Part shown: positions 10,711-19,413 of the stretch, in pieces
Position numbering within the stretch: position 1 is the stretch's first letter
How the letters are laid out: every line of letters begins with the position of its first letter
Source of the DNA: Hyphomicrobiales bacterium
GTDB taxonomy: Bacteria; Pseudomonadota; Alphaproteobacteria; Rhizobiales; Rhizobiaceae
Direction of reading: 5' to 3'
Length of the DNA: 64,000 nucleotides
NCBI GenBank assembly: GCA_002400845.2
Contig: NVRK02000015.1
Span: 1 to 64,000, forward strand
Translations under genes and position numbers: made by a program
Notes under the pieces: generated by a model
What the model was told of the DNA's origin: nothing
What the model saw: the letters and a program-made list of their open reading frames with translations, nothing else
Databases searched by the model: none

Positions 10711-11708
10711 TAGCGCACCCCAAATCCAAAATTAGGTGCAGCAGTACCAATGATAGATTCGATGTTTGAATATTTGGTTTTAAACCCAAGCAACGAATTG
10801 GCAAGTTTTGTATTCGCATATAATTCCGGTGGATCTCCGTACCTGCGTTTTGCAATTGAAACTGGTACTTTACACCCAGTAATAGTTTCAACCGCTTGAA
10901 GTATTTGCTTAACCGATATACCGCGACCTGAGCCCAGATTAACCGCCAAATTTTTTCCGCCGGAAGTTAAATATTCAAGCGCAGATATGTGCCCATTCGC
11001 CAAATCGCACACATGAATATAATCGCGAATGCAGGTACCATCCTTTGTATTATAGTCACTACCAAACACTTTCAAAACTGGAATATGCCCAGCGGCGGCA
11101 AGCAAGGCTCTAGGTATTAAGTGGGTCTCTGGGTCATGCTGTTCAACCAACTCACTATCAATATCTGCACCAGCAGCATTGAAATATCTAAGCGTTACAA
11201 AATGCAAATCATGTACTCTAGAAAAATCTTCCAGTGCATGCTCAATAATCAACTTTGTGCGACCATATGGATTGGTTGGATATTGAGGGCAGTTCTCATC
11301 AATTGGCAATTTTTCAGGGATGCCATATGTTGCACAACTGCTGGAGAATATGAAATTTTTCACGCCAGCATTTACGCAACATTCAAGTAATTGAAGACTG
11401 CCAACCACATTATTGAGATAATATTTTTCTGGTTTCGAAACAGACTCGCCTACATAAGCAGAGCCCGCAAAGTGGATCACCGCCAAAGGCTTATAGACAT
11501 CCAATGTTTTTGAAATGAGCGATTTATCTCCAATATCCCCCTCAACCAATGGCCCCCAACGAACATTATTTTTATGACCTGTGATAAGATTATCAACCAC
11601 CACAGGATGATACCCTCTCAGCGCAAGGCGCTTACAAGTATGGCTTCCAATAAAGCCAGCCCCCCCCGTTACAATCACAGTCTTGTTCATAAACTTCATG
11701 CCTTCCAA
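10710..11708 (-). CDS. NAD-dependent UDP-sugar 4-epimerase (GalE family; possibly UDP-xylose 4-epimerase)
   Basis: TGGAGFIGSHTCKRLA, SSSCATYG, YGRTKLIIE; GalE-like; operon context with a UXS-like gene. Confidence 0.9.
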   Translation of the reverse strand: MEGMKFMNKTVIVTGGAGFIGSHTCKRLALRGYHPVVVDNLITGHKNNVRWGPLVEGDIGDKSLISKTLDVYKPLAVIHFAGSAYVGESVSKPEKYYLNNVVGSLQLLECCVNAGVKNFIFSSSCATYGIPEKLPIDENCPQYPTNPYGRTKLIIEHALEDFSRVHDLHFVTLRYFNAAGADIDSELVEQHDPETHLIPRALLAAAGHIPVLKVFGSDYNTKDGTCIRDYIHVCDLANGHISALEYLTSGGKNLAVNLGSGRGISVKQILQAVETITGCKVPVSIAKRRYGDPPELYANTKLANSLLGFKTKYSNIESIIGTAAPNFGFGVR

Positions 11709-11754
11709 TTGGAAATCAAGATGAGTTTGATCTTCCTAACATTTTCGTTTCGTT

Positions 11755-12786
11755 CTAAATTTCTAATTCTGCTGCTAAGCCGTGTATGAATTTTCGACTT
11801 TTTTTGTCTCGCCTTTTTTCTGCTGATAGAAGCTTATCAAAATGCGCAATGGTTATTTTAAGACCTTTTTCTAGAGTTACGACAGGTTTCCAACCTAGCT
11901 TCTCACGTGCCTTATCAATATTTGGACAGCGACAGCGTGGGTCATCAACTGGTTTTTCTAAATAAATAATTTTTGATTTAGAACCAGTGAGTTTTATGAC
12001 GGTTTCCGCCAGTTCTTGGATAGAGAACTCTTCTGGGTTACCCAAATTATATGGCCCCGGGTCATTGCTCTTAGAATACATCAACCGCATGAAACCTTCG
12101 ATCAAGTCGTCCACGTAACAAAATGATCGCGTTTGTTGTCCATCTCCATAAATGGTGATGTCTTCATCTTGAAGTGCTTCCATAATAAAATTAGAGATTA
12201 CGCGACCATCGTCAGGCTGCATGCCGCCGCCATAGGTATTGAATATACGTGCAATTTTAATATTAGCATTGGCTTTGCGCCGATGATCGAAGAATAAGGA
12301 TTCCGCGCAGCGTTTTCCAACGTCATAGCAAGCTCTTGGGCCTATGGGGTTTACGTTTCCCCAATAGCTCTCTTTTTGTGGATGTTCCAGTGGGTCGCCA
12401 TAAGCTTCAGAAGTTGATGCTTGTAGAATACGAGCATTATTTCTAATGGCCAGGCGCAACATATTATAAGCGCCTACTACCGAAGTCATAGTAGTACCAA
12501 TGGGATCTGCTTGATAAGCTGGCGGAGAGGCAGGACAGGCAAGGTTAAATATTCGTTTTACTTTGAAATATTCGCAATCACGGATATCAGATTGATGAAA
12601 CACAAATTTAGGATGTTTTAAAAGCCCAACAATATTTTTCTTAGTACCAGTAAGCAGGTTATCCAGACAAATAACACTGTGTCCATCTTTAAGGAGCCTA
12701 TTGCATAAATGTGTGCCTAAAAACCCTGCACCACCTGTAACCAATATTGGTAAGTTAGATGCCGCTTTCTGTCGCCAGTATTTCAT
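11755..12786 (-). CDS. UDP-glucuronate decarboxylase (UDP-xylose synthase, UXS-like)
   Basis: [81 protein letters not shown] hallmarks. Confidence 0.9.
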   Translation of the reverse strand: MKYWRQKAASNLPILVTGGAGFLGTHLCNRLLKDGHSVICLDNLLTGTKKNIVGLLKHPKFVFHQSDIRDCEYFKVKRIFNLACPASPPAYQADPIGTTMTSVVGAYNMLRLAIRNNARILQASTSEAYGDPLEHPQKESYWGNVNPIGPRACYDVGKRCAESLFFDHRRKANANIKIARIFNTYGGGMQPDDGRVISNFIMEALQDEDITIYGDGQQTRSFCYVDDLIEGFMRLMYSKSNDPGPYNLGNPEEFSIQELAETVIKLTGSKSKIIYLEKPVDDPRCRCPNIDKAREKLGWKPVVTLEKGLKITIAHFDKLLSAEKRRDKKSRKFIHGLAAELEI

Positions 12787-13263
12787 CAGGAACTACTCCA
12801 TACTTAAGTTCGCCGAAGACTCCCTATCCTCAGAGGTTATATTGTGTCCCTTAAGTCCCAATAAAAGTGTGAACGAGATTGAAAAACAATCCAAAATTCA
12901 ATCTGGCAAGCTACCAAATTAGCAAGAATTTAAATCGTCACATATCTTAAAGGCTTCCACTAAAATGTGTCTAGAGTATGATGAATGAAATTTATATACA
13001 GTAAAATCAATGCATAACGCATTATTTAAGACACAACAGATGTGTTCAAACCTGTAGTTAAGTACAGGCTCGGTGGCTTTTAATGCTGCTTTAGATGAAA
13101 GCACAAATAATAATTATTTGAACTGAATTAAAATCTAATATTACAGTTAAACCTGCCAGTAAATCAGCAATCAAAAAATATCTATGATGGAGGAGAGAGA
13201 TAATTAAAATCGCACGTGGATCAAGGCAAGGCCGACTGATACGCAAGATTTAAATCAACAAAA

Positions 13264-13340
13264 TGGTGGGCCCGGAGGGACTTGAACCCCCGACCAGACC
13301 GTTATGAGCGGTCGGCTCTAACCAACTGAGCTACAGGCCC
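13264..13340 (-). tRNA. tRNA with CAT anticodon (elongator Met or Ile2/lysidine)
   Basis: Reverse complement GGGCCTGTAGCTCAGTTGGTTAGAGCCGACCGCTCATAACGGTCTGGTCGGGGGTTCAAGTCCCTCCGGGCCCACCA folds as a cloverleaf; loop CTCATAA; encoded CCA. Confidence 0.96.
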
Positions 13341-13618
13341 CACGCTAATTTGAAAATCATCAAGATAAAATCAAATGAACGGCCCTCACCTAACCTTTTT
13401 GGCGAGGCTAAACAAGCCCTTGTTTCTACGAATTTGTAGGAAACATAAAAAACTTACATTTACTCAACCCTCGCCCCATACTGGCCAGATTTCAGCTTTA
13501 TTGCCAGCGTATAAGTATGCATATAAATATGTTCTAGAACATGCGTAAGAATAATTGAAATTTAGAGCACCAAACTAATTTAATTTTGAAACTTTAATTT
13601 AGATCGAAAGAAACTCCC

Positions 13619-14368
13619 ATGAAAAAAACGTTACACTCTTTCTTACTTGCCCTTGCGATCACAGCACCGCTTGCAATATCAACATCTTCTGCATTTGCAC
13701 ATGAGGTAAAAGTTGAACGCTCAATCATAAGCGTCTCTGGCACCTCAAAAACCAGTGTTGCACCAGACTTAGCAATCTTGAATTTGGGCGTATTACGCCA
13801 AGCCAAAACAGCGCGCGCAGCACTAGATGCAAACAATGCGGCAATGAAAGAAGTGTTAGCCGCAATGAAAAAGGTTGGCATTGAAGATCGAGATTTACAA
13901 ACTTCTAACTTTTCAATTAGACCGCGCTACGATCATCACCGCCCTAAAAAAGGTGAAATACAAAAACCACCACGTATTGTAGGTTACAATGTTTCGAACA
14001 ATTTAACTGTTCGTCTTCGCGACCTTTCTAAAATTGGCGAACTCTTAGACGTAAGCGTTACACTTGGCGTAAACAATGGTGGCAATATTAACTTCACCAA
14101 TGAAGACCCAAAGGCTGCGATTTCTATCGCAAGAGCCAAAGCCATGAAAGATGCACTGACAAAAGCAACCATATTAACCGATGCAGCTGGCGTTCAACTA
14201 GGTGATATCATTTCTATTAATGAAAACTTTTCAGCCCCGCGCCCAATTTCCATGGCACGTGGAAAAATGATGATGGCAGAAGCAATGGTGGCTGATTCTG
14301 TTCCAATTTCTGCAGGTGAAAACACCTACTCAGTAACGGTAAACGTACAGTGGGAAATAAAACAATAA
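13619..14368 (+). CDS. SIMPL-domain (DUF541) periplasmic protein
   Basis: Signal peptide; ISVSGTSKTSVAPDLAILNLGV, NFSIRPRY, VGYNVSNNLTVRLRDL. Confidence 0.88.
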   Translation: MKKTLHSFLLALAITAPLAISTSSAFAHEVKVERSIISVSGTSKTSVAPDLAILNLGVLRQAKTARAALDANNAAMKEVLAAMKKVGIEDRDLQTSNFSIRPRYDHHRPKKGEIQKPPRIVGYNVSNNLTVRLRDLSKIGELLDVSVTLGVNNGGNINFTNEDPKAAISIARAKAMKDALTKATILTDAAGVQLGDIISINENFSAPRPISMARGKMMMAEAMVADSVPISAGENTYSVTVNVQWEIKQ

Positions 14369-14415
14369 TAAATAAATCAATAATTTCAATAACTTAAAAT
14401 AGAATATTGAATCAA

Positions 14416-14450
14416 AAAATAGCGCAACCTTATAAGGGCTGCGCTATTTT
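14416..14450. terminator. Bidirectional intrinsic terminator between convergent genes
   Basis: AAAATAGCGCA ... TGCGCTATTTT 11-bp perfect stem. Confidence 0.8.
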
Positions 14451-14480
14451 ATTCTCATACTCATTTAAGCTTGATGGCTA

Positions 14481-14951
14481 TTAGTGATGACCTCTGTGTT
14501 TACGATTACGTTTATGAGCATGTCTGTCATATCTGCCACCATATCCATGACCTTGGTCATAATATGAGCCACCATAATAAATTGGCGTGCGATCTACCCA
14601 AGCAATGTTACAACGACGTCCACGACGCTCAAAAGCAACCTTTACCATAGAGCCACGTTTGCGACCTTTAACAATTACAAACCGGCGTCCAACGCGCTCT
14701 ACATGCGCATTTCTAACGCCAATGTCTCTTGCTTTGCGGATTGCTTTACGAGGTTTGCAAATCGATACATGTTTACGTTTTTTCTGCTTATAATGACCGT
14801 TACCACGTCTACCATTATCAATGGTCAGCGATCCATGCTTGCCATTAAAAGTGAAAGACACATTGCCGCCAGCTTGAGCAGGAGCAGCTAGAGAAAGACC
14901 AGCTGCAAAAATAACAGCCGCTAATCCAGTTGGAATAATTTTATTTAACAT
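14481..14951 (-). CDS. Exported Arg/Gly/His-rich basic hypothetical protein
   Basis: MLNKIIPTGLAAVIFAAGLSLAAPAQA signal peptide; GGAGAAC ribosome-binding site upstream of 14951. Confidence 0.7.
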   Translation of the reverse strand: MLNKIIPTGLAAVIFAAGLSLAAPAQAGGNVSFTFNGKHGSLTIDNGRRGNGHYKQKKRKHVSICKPRKAIRKARDIGVRNAHVERVGRRFVIVKGRKRGSMVKVAFERRGRRCNIAWVDRTPIYYGGSYYDQGHGYGGRYDRHAHKRNRKHRGHH

Positions 14952-15103
14952 TGGGTTCTCCTTAGGTTTTTCTTTGGCTAACACTTGTTTTTGCGCTGCC
15001 TTGAAAACATAGATACCCCATGCTGGCTGAACCATTTTGGAATCAGGCATTCATATTCAGTTCATATTCAGATTATGTTGCGTTAAGAAAATGCTTATAA
15101 ATT

Positions 15104-15523
15104 TTACGCGCTAATATGTGCAACCACTTGCCTGTCGTGCGGTGCATCACGATGCTCAAACAAATAGATACCTTGCCAAGTACCAAGTGCTAAACGCCCC
15201 TCAACAATGGGAATAGAAATTGAAACTTGCGTTAAAGCAGATTTGATATGTGCCGGCATATCATCTTCGCCCTCATAGGTATGCGTGATGTAGGCCATTG
15301 ACGGATCGCTGGTTGGCGGCACAAGCTTACTAAAAAAGTTTTTTAAATCCGTTTTCACTTCTGGGTCGGCATTTTCTTGAATGGTCACCGCGCAAGACGT
15401 GTGACGTACAAACAACGTCAACAGCCCTATTCGAACGTCTTCATTAGTGACAAATGAGTTCACCTCGCGCGTAAATTCGTAAAGGCCCTGCCCGTGTGTT
15501 TGAATAGAAAATGAAGTTTGCAT
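15104..15523 (-). CDS. YjbQ/UPF0047 family protein
   Basis: VRHTSCAVTIQENADPEVKTDL, GTWQGIYLFEHRD. Confidence 0.93.
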   Translation of the reverse strand: MQTSFSIQTHGQGLYEFTREVNSFVTNEDVRIGLLTLFVRHTSCAVTIQENADPEVKTDLKNFFSKLVPPTSDPSMAYITHTYEGEDDMPAHIKSALTQVSISIPIVEGRLALGTWQGIYLFEHRDAPHDRQVVAHISA

Positions 15524-15549
15524 AATTTTTCCGTTACATAAATTTCAAA

Positions 15550-15828
15550 CTAACCAAAAATACGATTGCCTTGCTCGTCAATCACTTGCTTGGCTTTTCT
15601 AATTGTCATCTCATTTGCCTGTTCTAAAGAAGGCAAAGTATCTGCACGAATAAGCGTGTGTTCTTTATTTTCGCCATTTATTACTTTGGTAATTTTACCG
15701 CAAATACGAAACTGCCCACCATCACGCATCGGTGTTGGCACAATAAAGCAATTTTTATATTCAATCGGCTCGATTGTAACCTTTGTTTCACGACTGCCGC
15801 CGCCAAATAGCTTTTTCAAAAAAGACAT
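15550..15828 (-). CDS. HlyU-family protein
   Basis: MSFLKKLFGG...IEYKNCFIVPTPMRDGGQFRICGKI. Confidence 0.8.
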   Translation of the reverse strand: MSFLKKLFGGGSRETKVTIEPIEYKNCFIVPTPMRDGGQFRICGKITKVINGENKEHTLIRADTLPSLEQANEMTIRKAKQVIDEQGNRIFG

Positions 15829-15993
15829 ATAGTTCTCCTAAATTCGTTACGCAGCTTTTAGCATTAGCCAGCTTGCGAGCCAAGCGATTGATCTATTAGA
15901 ATATTGACTCTTAGGTAACTTTCAAAAGTTATAAACACACGAGTCCTCAAGCAAAATAAGTTGACTCAAACGTAAACTGAAAACGCCAAAAAC

Positions 15994-16395
15994 CTATATT
16001 GAGATTCGTTTTACAACAACACTTGCCTTATCAAAGCTAATTCGTGCTTTATCTATTGCAGGCATGCTTTTTTGAGCCCACCCAATAAGCCCCATAATCG
16101 GTTGAAGCAACGACGCCCCCATTGGCGTTAGTGTATATTCAACGCTTGGTGGTTTTGTTGGAAACACTTCGCGCGATACCAAACCATCGCGCTCTAAGTC
16201 TCGTAATGATTGCGTTAGCATTCTTTTAGAAATATCAGGCAATGCCCTGCCCAATGCATTAAAACGTTTTGGCCCATCATCTAATTGCAATAATATTAAA
16301 GTCGTCCATTTTGCGGCTATATGGTCAAGCACATTGCGAACAGGGCATTTGCTTAACTGAATGTCTTCTATTCTCTTTTCTATATTTCCTGTCAT
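15994..16395 (-). CDS. HxlR-family transcriptional regulator (QorR/YtfH-like)
   Basis: [57 protein letters not shown]. Confidence 0.93.
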   Translation of the reverse strand: MTGNIEKRIEDIQLSKCPVRNVLDHIAAKWTTLILLQLDDGPKRFNALGRALPDISKRMLTQSLRDLERDGLVSREVFPTKPPSVEYTLTPMGASLLQPIMGLIGWAQKSMPAIDKARISFDKASVVVKRISI

Positions 16396-16478
16396 CTCAC
16401 ACCTTTAAATATCTGCATACTTATCTTCTCTCTAAAACAAAGCTCTCTACATAAGTTTCCTGCTTAGGTTCCTTACAA

Positions 16479-16538
16479 GTAACCTTGTTACAAATTAGTG
16501 CCTCCTTTTCTCATACACAGAAGGTCTCTATATGAGAC
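16479..16538. promoter_or_regulatory. Divergent promoter region with two palindromes (GTAAC-CTT-GTTAC and GTCTC-TATAT-GAGAC)
   Basis: Perfect inverted repeats at 16479-16491 and 16524-16538 between HxlR and NmrA/QorB-like genes. Confidence 0.5.
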
Positions 16539-16588
16539 TTATAAACTAAAACGAACCTAGTTAATAGGCTTAACAAAAGGAAAATACT

Positions 16589-17449
16589 ATGACAAACACT
16601 CCCACTTATTTAGTAACGGGCGCATCTGGACAGCTTGGCACACTTGTAATCGAACATTTAAAAACACTAGTTCCAGCTAAACAAATAATTGCGTTGGTTC
16701 GAAATGATGAAGCTAAAAAACTTTATGAAAAGCAAAACATTGCAACCAGAATTGGTGACTATGACGATATTGAAAGTTTGAACCAAGCATTTGTTGGCGT
16801 CACAAACCTTTTGCTTATTTCATCTAATGCAATTGGTCAGCGTTCAACGCACCACACCAATGTTATAAAAGCGGCTGAAAAAGCCAACGTTACCTTCATT
16901 GCCTATACCTCTTTAATCAATGGCACTAAGTCAGACCTAAACCTAGCGGACGAACATATTGTGACAGAAGCCCTATTGAACGATAGTAAAATAGCTTCAT
17001 CAATTTTGCGCAATGGTTGGTATATCGAAAACTTCCTTCCAGCATTACCTTCAGAAATTGAAGGTGGCACTGTTTATGGTGCATCAGGTGATGGTAAATA
17101 CTCTGCAGCAACCAGAAGCGACTTAGCTAAAGCGGCCGCAATCGTACTTAGCGGCAAAGGCCATGAAGGTAAGGTCTATGAGTTAGGCGGCAATGCATTC
17201 TCGCGTGGTGATTACGCCCAAACAATTTCAAAAATCACTGGCAAAAAAGTCAACTTCCAAAACCTTGCGCAAGATGCCTACAAAAGCGCTTTGATCGAAC
17301 ACGGTCTACCCGATGCATTTGCAGATATTATTGCAGATTCAGAAGCAAAAGCCGCAAAGGGTTCATTAGAAAACCCATCAACAGATTTAGCAATGCTCAT
17401 TGGCCATCCAACCACTTCGCTTGAAGATAGCATTAAAGCAGTTTTATAG
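16589..17449 (+). CDS. NmrA/QorB-like NAD(P)-binding oxidoreductase
   Basis: YLVTGASGQLGTLVIEHLKTLVPAKQIIALVRN; divergent from HxlR gene as in ytfG/ytfH. Confidence 0.9.
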   Translation: MTNTPTYLVTGASGQLGTLVIEHLKTLVPAKQIIALVRNDEAKKLYEKQNIATRIGDYDDIESLNQAFVGVTNLLLISSNAIGQRSTHHTNVIKAAEKANVTFIAYTSLINGTKSDLNLADEHIVTEALLNDSKIASSILRNGWYIENFLPALPSEIEGGTVYGASGDGKYSAATRSDLAKAAAIVLSGKGHEGKVYELGGNAFSRGDYAQTISKITGKKVNFQNLAQDAYKSALIEHGLPDAFADIIADSEAKAAKGSLENPSTDLAMLIGHPTTSLEDSIKAVL

Positions 17450-17480
17450 AGCTATATAACAGGCCAAAAAAAGGCAAGAA

Positions 17481-17512
17481 AAAAAGGGCTACGCGATTTG
17501 CACAGCCCTTTT
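17481..17512. terminator. Bidirectional intrinsic terminator (copy 1 of a near-identical pair)
   Basis: AAAAAGGGCTACGCGATTTGCACAGCCCTTTT. Confidence 0.8.
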
Positions 17513-17588
17513 AACACCTATCTAAAAGCAATTGCCACACGCGTAAATTAATTTAGACCAGCCCCTCTATTGAGTTACGTTTTAAAAA

Positions 17589-17999
17589 TCACCAATGTTT
17601 TTTGTATTTATTCCATCGATACAATAGAATAGCAAAACCATTATAAAATAAGCGCGTTACAGGAAGCATCACAAAATTACCTGTCATCGCTGATACTCTT
17701 TTTTGCCAATCGAATTTACTCGGTGTTATCGCCCATAATGCAAGCGCCACATCTGCCCCCACTAACAAATTAGCGTTGTCATCTAAGGCATAAAGTTTTT
17801 TACGAATATCTTCTAAGCCCACATCAAATTTAGCCAACGCATCAGGTTCCAAATTGATATCTCGAAACTCAACCTTTCCAGATTTAACCAGCGCTATCAG
17901 TTTATTCTGCTGATAATTTATACCAGCATCACACACAGGACACTTTGTATTATAATACACAATAAGCATAAGCACTTTCCTTTCACTTATTTTTTTCAA
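17589..17999 (-). CDS. DCC-family (DUF393) thiol-disulfide oxidoreductase-like protein
   Basis: YYNTKCPVCDAGINYQQN N-terminal CxxC. Confidence 0.8.
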   Translation of the reverse strand: MKKISERKVLMLIVYYNTKCPVCDAGINYQQNKLIALVKSGKVEFRDINLEPDALAKFDVGLEDIRKKLYALDDNANLLVGADVALALWAITPSKFDWQKRVSAMTGNFVMLPVTRLFYNGFAILLYRWNKYKKHW

Positions 18000-18012
18000 C
18001 CTTGGCTCTTTT

Positions 18013-18777
18013 TCAGGCCCCCTCTAGCTCAACTAAAAATCGCTCTGTTTCGTCATCAAATGGAAAGAACAATTCTAACCGATATTCAGACAATGCCAAA
18101 TCTTCTGCAGAACCAAATTGTGCGATGGTTGAAAACAAAGAAATGTTTTGACCATTTAGGCAAAACTTCATTGGCAAAACAGGAAGAAGAGCGCTGTCAT
18201 CATCATCATTTGTGAATTCTGGCTGTATATTAACTAAAGCTTCAATTGCCTTTATCAAAACATCATCACCGCCAAGATAGTCATTTTCTATTCTCAAACG
18301 ACTGAGTAAAAACCGATGAACTTGAGGCCAATTTTTAATTAGATTTCGTAGCCCATTAGGGTTCACAGTTGCCTCCAACAAACTGTCACCCAATCCAATC
18401 TCCAACTGATTAAGCATTATGCGTCCCACTTTATTGGCATCAACAACGTTCCAATGTCGATCCAGTAACAGTGCTGGAAAAGGTGAATGATTTTCCATGG
18501 TGCGTGTAATTGCATTGCGAAATGGTAGCATTTGGGCTTCAGACAAATTTCGTTTTTGATATTGGTTAGTAAAACCAGCCGCAGCAAGTAAATGATTTTG
18601 ATCCCCAAACGGCATGTTCAAAACAGTTGCTAAACGCAAGACCATCTCCCGACTTGGCTTAGCTCTTTCCGTTTCAAGAAAAGATATATGCCTTGCCGAA
18701 ACATCTGCTTTCAACCCCATATCCAATTGACTAAGCCGCCTTTTAGAACGCCACTGTTTTAATAAGTCTCCAAACAT
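18013..18777 (-). CDS. XRE-family regulator with MmyB-like ligand-binding domain
   Basis: LLKQWRSKRRLSQLDMGLKADVSARHISFLETERAKPSREMVLRLA; C-terminal PALLLDRHWNVVDANKVGRIML. Confidence 0.92.
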   Translation of the reverse strand: MFGDLLKQWRSKRRLSQLDMGLKADVSARHISFLETERAKPSREMVLRLATVLNMPFGDQNHLLAAAGFTNQYQKRNLSEAQMLPFRNAITRTMENHSPFPALLLDRHWNVVDANKVGRIMLNQLEIGLGDSLLEATVNPNGLRNLIKNWPQVHRFLLSRLRIENDYLGGDDVLIKAIEALVNIQPEFTNDDDDSALLPVLPMKFCLNGQNISLFSTIAQFGSAEDLALSEYRLELFFPFDDETERFLVELEGA

Positions 18778-18912
18778 TAAATCACTCCGTTTAATAACTT
18801 ATATATATCAATTTTAAGCGGGGTTCACTTACCTCTAAGGTAATTGTTTTCAAATTCACATTCTGATTTCAATCAAAACTACAAAGATAAATCATTTAAG
18901 TGGAACAGTATT

Positions 18913-19347
18913 ATGAATATACAAACAATTTCATTTCAGCTAAAATTCGCTTCAGCAGTTGTAATCGTCTTTGGCGTAATGTGCTTATTGGCTGCATTTC
19001 CCATCACACGCTTTGCGCTAACGCTAACAGCTGATATTATTTTTTGGCCGCCTGGAAATATGTCAGACATCAACTTTGCGCCCGAAGCAATCCTTCTTTC
19101 CACAATTTTAGGCGGCGTGATGATTGGATGGGGAGCAATGTTTTGGATGATAACCACTCACCTACTTCCAAAAGAACCATTATTGGCAAAGAGCTTGATG
19201 TTAAAATCAATATTAATCTGGTTTACCTTTGATACAATTGGGTCGCTATTAGGCCCAGCACCAATGAATGCCCTCTTCAACATTCTCTTTCTTGTCATAT
19301 TTTTAGTTCCATTATTGCAAATACGAATGCAACAAAAAACAACATAA
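18913..19347 (+). CDS. Hypothetical integral membrane protein
   Basis: Several hydrophobic spans from MNIQTISFQLKF; divergent to XRE regulator. Confidence 0.6.
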   Translation: MNIQTISFQLKFASAVVIVFGVMCLLAAFPITRFALTLTADIIFWPPGNMSDINFAPEAILLSTILGGVMIGWGAMFWMITTHLLPKEPLLAKSLMLKSILIWFTFDTIGSLLGPAPMNALFNILFLVIFLVPLLQIRMQQKTT

Positions 19348-19357
19348 GCCACAAACG

Positions 19358-19389
19358 AAAAAGGGCTGCGCGAATTGCACAGCCCTTTA
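19358..19389. terminator. Bidirectional intrinsic terminator (copy 2 of the pair at 17481)
   Basis: AAAAAGGGCTGCGCGAATTGCACAGCCCTTTA. Confidence 0.8.
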
Positions 19390-19413
19390 AAATTCTAAAT
19401 TAGACGCAGCATT

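Noticed and set aside
12787-13263. c-di-GMP riboswitch or other structured leader ahead of the polysaccharide operon
   Set aside because: No recognisable GEMM-type motif or strong hairpin seen by eye
13264-13340. tRNA as an integration site for a genomic island
   Set aside because: No integrase, and no repeat of the tRNA 3' end noticed nearby
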